Assembly: GCF_004664715.2 (NCBI RefSeq)
Contig: NC_051072.1
Span: forward strand, 37,634,142-37,698,141
Direction of reading: 5' to 3'
Length of the DNA stretch: 64,000 bases
DNA from: Peromyscus leucopus
Lineage: Eukaryota; Chordata; Mammalia; Rodentia; Cricetidae
Shown here piece after piece: positions 46,861-59,725 of this stretch. Position numbers and translations under genes: made by a program. Positions within the stretch are counted from its first letter, which is position 1. Every line of letters starts with the position of its first letter. The notes below the pieces were generated by a model. That model made no database searches and was not told the DNA's origin. It saw nothing but the letters and a program-made list of their open reading frames with translations.

Positions 46861-48226
46861 CAGGTCCATTTGTGGAGCTGTGCTGGACACAGCAGGCCCT
46901 CATCTAAAAGCCTGGTATTTGGGTCCGCTGAACAGCACACCTACCGTAAATTGTTCAATGCTGCGTGTCCTCATGGGGATGAGTAAGGCCAATCACACAA
47001 TTATTGTGAGGTTAGCAAAGATAAAATAGCCAGCTCATGCTGTCCACAGACTTTAACTGTTGTGTTCTCAAGACAGGGTGCCCTGGGTCACATTAACCCT
47101 TGAACCGATGCTTGCTCTCCCTCCCTCCCTCCCCTCACCTATCCCCTCTCATTAGTGAGAATATCTCTTCCCTAGTCTCTTGCATCTGCTCCCTCCAGAC
47201 ATCTCAGGTTTGAATAGAAAGTATCTTGGGTCTCATTTTTCATCTCACCTGGGCTAGGGCTTAGTCTAGAACCTCCACTTTCACACTCTGCTGCCCCCAC
47301 ACAGGCTAATGATCCTAAACAACCAGTTTTTTACCCCTGGTCAAGACTGATTTTTTATAGGAATGCTAAAACATTAGTTGCTACATCCAGAATGAGGACC
47401 ATTGTGATCTTTTCTTCAATGTGCAACTCTGCTCTTTCTAGAAGCTTTCCAATGATTCAGGAGTTGTAACTCAGGTCCTCTGTTGGGTCATTTACAGTTT
47501 TCCACACCCCTATAGTCTCCTAAGTCTTATTGGGAACGAGGTGCCTAGTCTTCTAGCAAAAAAAAAAAAAAAATCACACTTTAGTGCTTCGGGAGCGCTA
47601 GGAACCCCTGGATTAGATCACTTTTGGGAGAGTCAGAGGTGGTTTTGAATATGAAGTGCATAGACAGTAGAGAAACCCCGCCCCCAGATCCCTCTCCACC
47701 AATCACCAGCAGAGCTGTACATTGCTCGGTTGATTTTTCTCAGAGCTGTTTCCTATAGCATCACTCATAATTGTTCCCATTTTTAGTTTCTATGTACTTA
47801 CGTCTTAGAGTCTCATTCAGAGTCCTTGATGAGAATAGGCATACTTCCTGCATCTTGTCAGCATCTTTAGTCTTAGCACAGAGTATATTAATCACAATAA
47901 TTGGAACAATGATAAAGACAAAGAAACACACTGCCTCCTACCCCCCACCCCCAGCTCCTGTATGATGTGACTTCGAACATGTTAATGTACTCCACATTCA
48001 TGAATTCTGGGTTTCCTTTCTGACTAATCTGAGCTCTCTGCTTCCCTGCCTTGGTCTTACAGTCCCAACTGTCTGCTGGATAACTGACTTTTTGGGTTGT
48101 AGCATAGAGGACTATGGCCTATCCTGTCTTGCCTTATGATGTCTGTTCCAAACCATTGTCATTTTGGATTTCAAAATATTTTTATCTGTAGCTCAGAGCT
48201 TTTCCTTCCAAGCTCAGTTGGCTGTG
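46861..48226. other. No gene; A14 run near 47560
   Basis: Unique sequence with one homopolymer and a short C-rich run near 47941-47953. Confidence 0.45.
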
Positions 48227-48284
48227 TTTTTTTTTTTTTTTTAAACTTGAGGTATACATGTGTATGTGTTGTGTAATATGGGGG

Positions 48285-48328
<44 letters not shown>

Positions 48329-48420
48329 GTCTGTTGTGGTGGAGGTGGCATGTATTATATATGCATGTGTGCGTTGTGTTGTGTGGTGGTGACTGTGTGT
48401 GTTGTATAGTATGGTGGTGT
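48227..48420. repeat. Poly-T plus (TG)18 and TG-rich tract
   Basis: T16 at 48227-48242, a pure TG run at 48291-48326 and about 90 bases of imperfect TGT/GGT sequence. This is probably a degraded SINE tail, but no body is recognised. Confidence 0.9.
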
Positions 48421-48672
48421 GTTTGAGATACCTCATCAAGGAAGAACTGAGCCTTAGTTTTTCATTCACACGGAAGTATAGTATCTTTGGATACTTTTAC
48501 TTCTAAACATAGTTGTCCCAGGAATATTGCAAAGCATTCTGCAGCCTTGCCCATACTCTCTGTTCTGTGAGGGCAGCAAACTTAACTTCCCTTTGCTGTC
48601 AGGGTCAGTTATTTAAGCCAATAGCATTTCTACCATGTCAATCTCCCATCACTAAGAACAGCTGAAATGGCT

Positions 48673-49045
48673 TATGATGGTTAACTTGGCTGTCCACTTG
48701 CTGGGCTTGGAATCACCTGGCAGATACACCTCTAAGTTTCTGTGTGAGGCTGGACCCAGAGAAGGTTAACTGAAGAGGGAACAATTGCTCTGAGCATGGG
48801 TACCACCATTGCATGGCTTGGGGCTGGGGTCCTGGCCTGAATAAAAGGAAGAAGCCAGCTGAGCACTGGTGTTCATTTCTCACTTCCTGGTCCTTTTGGG
48901 CCTCTTCTTGCCACCATGGATCCCACGATGCCTTCTCCACCATAATGGACACTACTCTCCCAAGTTATGAGCCAAAGTAAACCTTTCCTCCCATAAGTTG
49001 TTTTTTTCCTCAGGCATTCAGTCATGACGATAAGAACAGTATGAA
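48673..49045 (+). mobile_element. LTR-like rodent repeat, nearly complete
   Basis: 'gatggttaacttggctgtcc', 'ctgaataaaaggaagaagcc', 'agctgagcactggtgttcat' and 'gagccaaagtaaacctttcc' are in the order of a familiar rodent medium repeat related to the 33905-34225 pieces. AGTAAACC replaces the usual AATAAACC poly-A signal. Confidence 0.65.
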
Positions 49046-50544
49046 CTAAAGATCACATGAAAACAATTTATTTCTTTAAATATTGCCTCTTGGCTGAATT
49101 CAGCCCATCACCATTTTAGTAAATAAAAAAGAAAATTATGACAACTTAGTCACATTCATTTGCTTATGAGTAGTCTATGAATTTTTTCCCACCCTAGAGT
49201 GGAAGAGTTACTGCATATGCCCTGTGGTGCCTCTTTGAGGGGGTCACACGGGGAACACGCAAAACGAAGGAATGAGACTAGGAAGTTACATCAGTGTTGA
49301 TGCCTACGTTCCCTGTTTTACCCCCAAGCAGTAACATAGCCAATAAAAGCTTTTCTTGGCACCATGTGACCATGAAGGGTATCTGAGTGAGAGCTCTAAT
49401 AATCTTCATCTTGCTATTTCCTTCGTCATCAGATATGGTGTCATGTGGGTTATGTGTGGCCCAAAGGCCTTATTTCCAAAGCTAGAGAGAATAATATGGC
49501 TTTGACTTTACATGTTGCCAAATGCCCAATGAAGAGTTCCAAATGCTCATATTTCTCAATACCTAAAGAAAGAGGTAAATGCTGATTGACAGGAGTTAGA
49601 AATAGGTATGAAGGTGTGTTGTCTGGATAAAACATCTACCATCGCATCATATTGACACCTCTATTTATAACTTAAAGTCATTAGCTACTTTGGATTGCAA
49701 AATTTTTAATAGGCTGCCAAACAAGGCAGGCAACTCAGTAGAATTTTCACCATTTTTGGGGATAGCTTAAAAAATGACAATTATAGTTCAGACAGTTCCT
49801 TTCATATTTAAAAAGGAAGTGTTAAGGTATCAACGCTCTGTTCATGTGTGCCTGCGTGTGTGCCCTTACAGTCATTCCAAATGGACTTATCAACATCTGG
49901 AAGCAGTATTGGGAAAGCCACATGTTTAGTTCTTAGCTTCAAACATCTTTGAAAGGAATGTTTTATAAACTACAAGGAGGCTACAAATAGTCAACCAAAA
50001 ACTTTTCAGTGCTTTACAGTGTTTTGAGTTACTGTAGAGTCGGACACCTGAAGCTCTCAACTCTAGGACAATTGGGGGGCTGAAAAGCCAGCAGAGGAAG
50101 TTATCAGCAAGAATGCAAATACATTAAAAGAGCTAGAGCTACCATTGCACTCAGCAAATGATGTCCCCCTCCCTCTTTCTCCCCTAGTCTCTCCATGTTT
50201 CTTTCTGCCTTTTCCTTACTCTCTGTCTTCTGCTTTTCTTCTTTCTTCTCCCAATCCTTCTTCCTTCCTTTGTTCCCCACTCACTTTCAAAGTCTCAGCA
50301 GCCATGTGACTAGCACATAGTTTAGAAGAGAGTGCTGATGGATTGTTTGACAAGCAAAAGGCGGTTCAAATCCAGCCTCTTACAGTGAAGAGTGGTGGGT
50401 AGAAAAGGAAAGAGAAGAGAGGAAGAAGGTAGAAAATAGGCCTCTGAGGGAGCACAAACGCTGTTAGATGGGAGCTGGGTTTGGGCAGCATGGATCCAGC
50501 CATGTGTAGGGTGGTATTTGTGAGGTACTGCAGAATTCACAAGT
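49046..50544. other. No gene; possible DNA-transposon scrap
   Basis: Mostly unique. A short piece near 49085-49130 ('ggctgaattcagcccatcac') hints at an old hAT element, too little to name. A pyrimidine-rich stretch lies at 50165-50275. Confidence 0.4.
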
Positions 50545-50800
50545 CGTTCATGTGTGTTGGATTACTCTGTGTGACCAGCACTAGGAGAACTCAAAGGTGG
50601 ATAAACACTGTCTATGTATCCTGTCCTCCAGGTTTTTTTTGATGGTGTGTGGGAGAGTGTGGACATATGCCTGGGAAGAGCATATAAACAGTGTATTAGG
50701 AGCACAGCAGAGGATCTTGTTTGTCACTTTACTTTGGCTCTACAAGGCTCCACATAAGAGGTGACACTTGAACATAACCTTAAAGGTTGAGTGCTTTTTT
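50545..50800 (+). mobile_element. Ancient mammalian repeat, possibly LINE-2-like
   Basis: 'gaccagcactaggagaactc', 'catataaacagtgtattagg' and 'gaggtgacacttgaacataa' resemble the same old repeat type as 10755-11010. Confidence 0.45.
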
Positions 50801-50846
50801 TCCTGTTTCTACCAATGGAAACACTTAAATTAAAAATTAATAACTC

Positions 50847-51004
50847 CACAGGCCATGATGGCACATGCCTTTAATCCCAGCACTCAGATGCAGAGGCAGG
50901 CAGATCTCTGTGAGTTCAAGGCCAGCCTGGTCTACAGAGCGAGTTCCAGGACAGCCAGGGCTACACAGAGAAATCCTATCTCAACAAATTAAAAAAAAAA
51001 AAAG
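50847..51004 (+). mobile_element. B1 SINE, near full length with target duplication
   Basis: The best-preserved SINE here: 'gcacatgcctttaatcccag', 'aggccagcctggtctacaga', 'gagttccaggacagccaggg' and a poly-A tail. An 11-base duplication with one mismatch flanks it: AATTAATAACT at about 50835 and AATTAATAGCT at about 51006. Confidence 0.97.
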
Positions 51005-51016
51005 GAATTAATAGCT

Positions 51017-54000
51017 ATTACTCCCTTAGATAGTGTTTATAATGTTGCCTAAGCCATCTAAATTTTTGTGTTCAGTATAACCCGTGTGTGCTTTAAGACA
51101 ACTTAGGGCTGCCTCCACTCTGTCTGCCTCTTAGTCTTCTAGTTTTGAAGTTTCCTCACATGAGTGACAATGGCCTGTGTTTAGTTAGTCAATTTATCTC
51201 AGATTATCCACACACCTTTTTATTCCACATTGTTTCTCTCACTACTGTATTATAAATCCCCACTCTCCTTGACACACTGCCCTTGTACCCTGTCACATAA
51301 GGCATGGGGGAATTAAGTAATTGGGAAATTAGTGAATGAACGTGTCAAGTCCTAGTCACCCAAAGGATTATTCTTGGTTCATCTTGGAACTGCAGTCCTC
51401 ACACCTGAGCCCTTTCATATTAGAGAACTTTGAATTGTGTATCTGGGTCGTAGTCCAAACTCTATCCCAGGACTATTTTATCTCACCATTTTAAATGAGC
51501 ATATCTACAAGTCAGAGACGCTTGAGATCAGACATGTTTTCAGAAGAATGTTCGCTATGATTGGGGGAACTACTCTCTGGGGAAACCTACAGCACCAGCT
51601 GCACTGTTACTCAGGATGCAGCATGGGGGAAGGGCAAAGCCATTTGTTATGGCATCCAAACGCCTTCCTCATCTTTGGGTCTGTAATGTGCTGTAAGTTC
51701 TTAACCTTAATGGATCTTAATCAAAATTGGTTAAAGATTTCAATTCAGATGTTTAGACACGAGAAGTTTCCAAACTAATGTGATTCTTCTATTTGGTTGC
51801 ACATTGGGACCCCAAGTCTTTACCCTAGAACTCCTGAGTCAGAATTTCTGAGTCTCAGGCTTGGGACTCTCTCTTTGTAGAAGGTTCTCTGAGTAATATG
51901 GTTGATAAGCCAGGCTGGTGAACCACTGCCAAATAACGGTCCAATTATACTAGTTAAGCACAGGACATTGATTCCAAATTGTAAAGCTATGAGATGGGTT
52001 GAGCCCCGATTGAACACACCAGTCAAGCAATCCTTGTATATGAATAGCAGCATATCTAATGATTCAAGATTTAAATTTCTGTTTGCCTTTCAAGGTTAAC
52101 ACGTCCATCTAATGTTGGAGTTCTGTAGTTTATTCCCCTGAGAGTTCATCTCATCTATTCCAGAAACTTTCCATGGGTGGAGGCACAGGTTTTGGTTTTT
52201 CTTTCTTTCTAGTAATTCAGAATGTAGGTCAGAATATTTGTGAGGACTCCTCACTCTGTAAATGAGAAGCGTCATAGCAATAAATCCAGGATGTTATTAT
52301 GCTGTTATTATCTCTAACTTAATTACTGAATGCCGGGTCATCCACTAGACCTTACTATTATGAGGAATTTATAAATGTATCCGACTAGCTATTTAAAAAG
52401 TGACCTTTAACTTTACAAGACCAAATGTAGGAGGTACAAGATGAGGCTGAGTAACACAGGATGAGGCATGCATAGGCAGCATGGTCCTCTGAGTAACTCT
52501 TCTTTTCTTTGGGAAGGAATGAGGGGAAATAACAGGAAATCCAAAATATAAGTATGATGTAATTCTATTGTAATGAAATTAAATGAAAAGCAAGTCTTGT
52601 AAAATAAAGTGCCTTTGCAGATTAAAAATTACATTAACTGATAAAGGAAATAAGAAATAATCAAGTTATTTGAAAAGTTCCATCTTAAATCAAAATTGGT
52701 GAAAGATTCCAATTTGAACGTTTAAACATATTAGTTTCCAAATGAATATGAAGAGGAGATTCCTCCCTCCCAAGTATCTGAAATTATCTTCACAAGCAAA
52801 TAAACATTTTACATTTTTAGATAAAAACATGAAAAATATAAATAACCCTGATAACCAAATAATCAGAAATCACAGCATAGATGGAAGAAGACACGGTCAC
52901 ACTTAAAATTAATTGTTAAATCACCACTGGGTTCATTAAAACATCACAAACATCGTAGAAAGAAACAGATATTTTTTGAGAAGCTACTATCTCAGAGACA
53001 TGCGCATAAACAAGTATTTCCAGTCGCTGGATGTAATAAAGAAGAGCTACAACAAAACCTTTCCAGGAATGCACTTGAGGTTACTGAACTTCTACCAAGA
53101 TTTATTGCTTACAAAGGAACTGGGACTGTATTTCCCCATAGTGACATCCTTACATAATAGAAATATCCAAAATCAAGGCCAACAGCTATTATTCAAGACT
53201 CGTTATTATGCTATGAAATGCAAATAAAATTATTCTTGTCACCCTGTAGTAGACCAAAATTAACTCGATATAACAATATCTTTCTATGTAAAAAAATCAG
53301 GCATCATATGTAGGTTTGCTGTTTCATGAGTATGATGAAATCCAGTAACCAAGGCATTAAGATATGTTTGACCAACAGAGCTCCACCTTGAAAATGTATT
53401 TGATTATATACACTAATGGAACGGTGACTATTTAGTTATGCTTATTTAATAAGACAATTAATTGAAATACAGAACTACTAAAATGATGTTGACTATTGTT
53501 AAGCAAAGAAATCCACGTAAGTTGCTCAGTCAGCTAAATGCATTATTATATTTTAAGATGTAATATTTTACTCCCCTGATGCGTATGTGGGTATAGAGAA
53601 CAATTGACCTGTAAAATTCATTATATCTGTAGAAAGAAGTAAACAAATAAAAAGACTTAGTAAGACGTAGTTGCTAAACTTTTATATTGCAGGTTTGTAT
53701 AGAGTGCTGTCGAATATTTTAGCAGGAACTAGATTTAAAGCTTGGAAATTGTAGTATGCACTCTGGATTTATATTCCTCATGATTTTGCTCCTTGTCACA
53801 TATTTCCATGTAAGCAAGTCTATATTTCTTTGAGCCCTACAGGCATAGAAAATAGAATATGATATCAGAATTCCCTCAGCTGATAGAAATCACAGGGTGG
53901 TTAGCTGTGTCATAGCTCAGGATACATGAGTGGAGACATGGATTTGTTGGCTTGTATATTCAATAGGAAGTAAACTGTTTACCTTAACTTTACTGGATGA

Positions 54001-54047
54001 GATGGGTACCATCATTTTGACCTAGAAAAAGGGACATGGAAGCCCAT
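51017..54047. other. AT-rich, repeat-poor 3' flank of the actin gene
   Basis: Three kilobases with no recognisable SINE, L1 or microsatellite. On the actin's strand, candidate poly-A signals are ATTAAA (plus-strand TTTAAT, 53445-53450, about 600 bases past the stop) and AATAAA (plus-strand TTTATT, 53101-53106, about 940 bases past). Neither can be chosen from sequence alone. Confidence 0.5.
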
Positions 54048-55187
<1,140 letters not shown>

Positions 55188-55294
55188 CTAGGATCTTCCA
55201 GATGGGTGAACAGAAGTTGAATAGAGGTAAGTTCTAGATTCAGATGTGCAAGAAAGAGAATGGCTAATCAGAGAACACTTCACAACTGCCTTCA

Positions 55295-55390
55295 GAGAAG
55301 GAAGCCTGCACCTTGATCACAGTATTTAAAGGAAGATACTGACCCCACCCATGTCCTATCCCACCAGTTCCCAGCATTTCTGGGTGGGGC
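55295..55390 (-). promoter_or_regulatory. Putative Actbl2 core promoter
   Basis: On the minus strand, TTTAAATA (plus 55323-55330) is a TATA-like box about 145 bases upstream of the start codon, predicting a start site near 55295 and a 5' UTR of roughly 115 bases. Two CACCC/GT boxes lie further upstream at about 55342-55350 and 55382-55389. I saw no canonical CArG box nearby, unlike muscle and beta-actin promoters. This is motif-level inference only. Confidence 0.4.
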
Positions 55391-57442
55391 TACCTTTGAG
55401 GTATTAATAATGATGATAATTACAGAAATCATTATTAGGCCTTCCTTCATAAAGAGAGAACTGGCTACCAAGTGGCTAAATCTCAGGGTACTGTAATTAG
55501 GCAACCCCCACAGCTGCCAGTCTGCTTGGCGAGGTCTCTAGATAACTACGTGATGCAACAGGGAATGTAACCACAAGATTAAAGAGAGCCAGAGCCGGGA
55601 TGGGTGACCGTGCTGGAAGGACCGCTCCTCTTCAGCTTGCACTCTGAGACCATTTAGCTTTGGCTTTTCAGTTTTGATACATTATTCATCTGGAGAGTCT
55701 GACTCTGTCTTTACTGTTTCAAGATTTTCTCTCCCATTATTACAAGATGTCGCGAATGTTTTAATGAATGAAAATAATGAATGGCCATGGGTAGCCTAAA
55801 GGCTTTAATGTACTTGTGACTTGAAAAATGTAGAGCTGTTTAACCGATTTCAAATCAGCCAGGCACAAGTAAAAGCAACAGCGTGCTCAATAAAGTAAAC
55901 CACTATATATTTTTTTTCTGACATAAATATCCAATAACATTTTGTTATTTATATTTTCTAATAACCAAATTTATTACTATCATTGGCATTGTTCATCGGT
56001 TTTCTGAGTCGATGCCAACTGCACAGAGGCAAAATGCCAATGTTTTTGAGTGATTTATTACTTAAAATGCAAATTAAAATAATTTTATTTGCAATAAATT
56101 TTTATAAAATATTTGGGTTATACAACAATGAACAAATTAAGTGACAAGATAAAATTTCAAATTATATATTTGACTGCATATTGACCTTTTAAAAAACCTG
56201 ATCTTCAAGATGCATGTATTGTATCATGACATCAAGCCTGTCTGTGGTTAATCTCAACACAATTGGTACAGTATTGTTTTCTTTTCAATTAAAGATACTT
56301 TATCCTGACCACTTTGGAGGAAGTTTATTTGCATTTAGTGCTTAAGGTAAAGTACAGACAACTTGGTAAATGTGTGTCGTGATGGACCACAGGACACGAG
56401 GACTGAATATCCATCAGTTAAGAAAGCTCATAATCTCTTGTCCCTCATGTGTTGGGAAGCAGGACAATAACCTCTTTGCCAGTTCTTCTAAAGCAAAGGG
56501 ATTTTTCATATTCACATCTGAGTTCTCCAAGGTCACCTTTGATTTGGTTCATTCATTCTTTCACCTCCTGCCTCCCCTGCCCAAATCTCACTTCATAAGT
56601 AAAGGCAACAACTCCTCCTTGCTGAGTAGAAATACACCTTCAGATTCAAACCCCATGAGAGTCAGCCTGTGTTTTTATCTAAGCCCCTTGGACAGTCATG
56701 ACAACAGCATGTTGTGAGTGTCTGGCCCTCTTTTCTTGTTGTTCACTTTGAAGTAGAATTACCTTTCTCTGGGTCTCTAATGTATCTTCAAAACCTTCCT
56801 GCTGGAAATCAGACATGGCAGGAAGTGTTTGAGCACAAGACTTAAGGTCTTGCTTTGGACCCCACCTTCCTTTTAAGCTTTTCTATAACTGAAAAATTTC
56901 TCCTCTGAGCATGAAAGAACTGAGTCCCTAACCTGAATGGCTTTGTGAACTCCCTTTTCATGTAGTACAACAGAGCTTTCTATTATTGCAATATTTTATG
57001 GCTATAGGATGTTGGATGTTGCTTCTGGGAATGTCTTTTTTTTCCCTCTACAACACACTATGTGAATATATCCCAAAAGTGAACAAAATACACATTGTAT
57101 TTAGCAAAGGCTCCATTCATGAATTATGAATTGCAGTCTGGCGTATAATACAAAGGCAGGCTAGGAGAATGTCAGCTGAGAATTCTGTATCGTACCAGGT
57201 GAGGTCTCACACTCAGATTTATTTCGGAGCTGCCCTTGGAATTGCCCTTAAACGAAGGTTACTTGAGATCACACAGCTCAGCCCCGAGAGTGAGGTTGCT
57301 GTGTGATGTGGTAGATAGTTCCTATTTTAGTTTTTGGCGTCCTCAGAGAAAATGTCATTCATTATGTGTTCTTAAAACAAGCTTTTGACAGTTTAATTAA
57401 CTCCCAGCAACACAAGAGAGCATATCCTAATTCAGCAGCTAT
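55391..57442. other. AT-rich, repeat-poor 5' flank of the actin gene
   Basis: Two kilobases upstream of Actbl2 with no SINE, L1 or long microsatellite. A GATA/ATTA-rich patch lies at about 55404-55435. The 115-codon forward frame at 56370-56717 has no domain. Confidence 0.5.
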
Positions 57443-57562
57443 TTGAGACAGGTGTGGTTGTGTGTGCCTGTAATCTATCACTCAGGAGGCTGAGACAGGG
57501 ACTGAGAATCCCAGGTCAGTCAGAGCTACACGGAGAGGTTCTATCTCAACAGAGGAAACAAA
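57443..57562 (+). mobile_element. B1-like SINE, old monomer type
   Basis: 'gtgtgtgcctgtaatctatc', 'actcaggaggctgagacagg' and 'cacggagaggttctatctca' follow 7SL/B1 order. The 'ggaggctgagacagg' form is close to early B1. Confidence 0.85.
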
Positions 57563-57779
57563 AGCCACAACATTCTCACAAAACAATGGCTATTTTAAAA
57601 TGTCATCTCTTGGGATGGTTAAATTTGGAAAAGGTAGCTGGAACTTGTGTCAGTGAAATATGGGAAGATGGGTTTCTAGGCTTGGGACTGGGGGATGCTA
57701 TTCCTGATGGCACTAGGTTTATGATTACCTAGAGTTCATAGATTTTTGCTTTCTGAAACCTATAAGGGCCTTTATAGTT

Positions 57780-57862
57780 AAAATAATATATGCATATATG
57801 ATATGTTGCTTATATATAAATAATGCATATATATGTATACATATACACATATATAAGCAATT
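57780..57862. repeat. TA-rich low-complexity tract
   Basis: Alternating TATATA/CATATA sequence of about 80 bases. Confidence 0.9.
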
Positions 57863-57879
57863 TTCTTTGCAGAGTCACT

Positions 57880-57960
57880 AAGACTCATTTATTCTATCAA
57901 CAAACATTGGTTAGGCTTTTCCCATGCACTTGGCATTGCCAACACTTTGTTAGATAGACA
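57880..57960 (+). mobile_element. Possible LINE-2-like remnant
   Basis: 'tttattctatcaacaaacat' with 'cccatgcacttggcattgcc' resembles an old mammalian repeat end. It is short and weak. Confidence 0.35.
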
Positions 57961-59569
57961 CCTCCCCTCATGTCCACAGGTGTTCACTCCACACTTGCAT
58001 GGAGTGGTAGCGTGTGCCCTGATAGGGCCCTGCCATTGCTGATCCATTGTCAGAGATTTTGCCTGTCCCTTTCAGATACACAGGAGTCTAATATGGCAGA
58101 TAGGTATAGAAAAGGAACACAGAGAGACACGAAGGTGGGATGAACCTGTGGTTTGGGCAAGAGGAAGTAGAAGCCTAAGTAAGGTGACCTCTGGGGTGCC
58201 TCACATGAAGGACAGGAGGCTGCCAGTGGCCAATGAAGACAATGCCACAGACATGAGCACTATTTGGAACTAGTTCTTTACACAAGGCTCAGTGGAGATT
58301 GTGTTTGGACCTAAACAGGCAGGAAGAAGCATGCAGGACTCTAGGACTTCATGCTGTATTCCTGTGTTGCATGGGCTGTGATGGGGGAACCCTGGGAGGC
58401 CATACCTAGTGATTAACTCCTATGTAGACTCACCTCTTTAACTGAACTACTGAGGCCAGGAGTTTTAATGAGGTCCCCCTTGGCCACCACCAACTTAGAA
58501 TGTCGAGGTCAGCTGTCTTTCTCTCTGGTCCTCACTCTATCTTTCCTTTGGCCCCACACTCTCTTTCCTTGGTGAGTTTTGTATGTGTACTGATAGCTTG
58601 GACAGTTTCTCTCCAAGGACTTTCTGTCCTTGCTCTTCATGAAGCTGTATGAAGGATCTAATAGAAACAGGGATGGGAAACTAGTGTGAATTTTTATTAC
58701 ATACTCATCTGCTCACTAATTGACCTATATGGCTGACCCACTTTTACAAGTTAAAAGTCTCATTATATGTGGCTAAATGCTCTCTCATGTTTATGTTTCA
58801 TGTCAATTAAATGGATTTATCATGACATATGAACTACAAACATTCATTCCAGAGAAGCCTTTAGCAGCATATGACTTTCATAATTTCCTATAGATGATAA
58901 ACTCAACAATAATAATTAGATAAAGTTTATAGTGATAACTCTGATTATTTGCTTTAATATATAGAACTTTGTTTTTTAAAAGGTCAAATGGAAAAAAATT
59001 AATACAATAAACCCTTCAGCAAATGAAGCCCGGCTCTCTTCTTTACCGATGCTGGCATGGGCAGGGGGAAAAAAGAGTGCTTGTGCTTGGAAGGAAATTG
59101 ACTTAAGCATGGTTTTCATAACACAGCCAACTATAGCTCCTGGCCCCCATCCTGAGTGAGCCCACTTTCTGTGAACAATACCATCTCCCAGTCTGCAGGG
59201 CAGTGGGACTCTTCTATTGTTTAAAAGGGCCCAATATGGAGTTTATGGTGTTATTTCTTATTCTATTTTAAAAGCATGGCATTGAGTAGCATTTGACTAT
59301 TTTAGTTGACCTGTAAAGTAAGGGCATTAAGAGAGGGAATAGAGTTCTTCATGTAGCACATTTGCAGATGTTTTGGTTTTAAGAAAAAAAGAACGAATGG
59401 GAAGGAAGATTATGCAATGGGAAAGATCCATAGCTGGAAAAGTCCATCCATTACTGACGAGACCCGAGTACTACTGAAGACTGAGATAGCCCTGAGTTGC
59501 AAGGTGGAGGGAGAATACGAAGACAGGGAGAATTTACCAGTCTTCAAGCTAAATGCTCCATGTACACAC
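57961..59569. other. No gene or repeat recognised
   Basis: 1.6 kb unique sequence, AT-rich from 58700 to 59030. Confidence 0.45.
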
Positions 59570-59725
59570 GTTGTTTCTTTACTCTTCATGACAACTTGTA
59601 TGAAGCCTGTGTGTTGCCATCCATCTTGAGATGGAATGAATGCTAGTTTAAAGATGAAACTGATCAGAAGAATAGTGTCCCCCTTAGGATTTGAGCCCAA
59701 GTATACCAGTCCCAGAGCTCAATGA
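59570..59725 (-). mobile_element. MIR SINE, antisense
   Basis: 'actcttcatgacaacttgta', 'agtttaaagatgaaactgat' and 'ggatttgagcccaagtatac' keep reversed MIR order. The opposed frames here are artefacts. Confidence 0.75.

Noticed and set aside
48287..48469. His/Thr-rich minus-strand frame
   Set aside because: It is a translation of the TG-rich tract.
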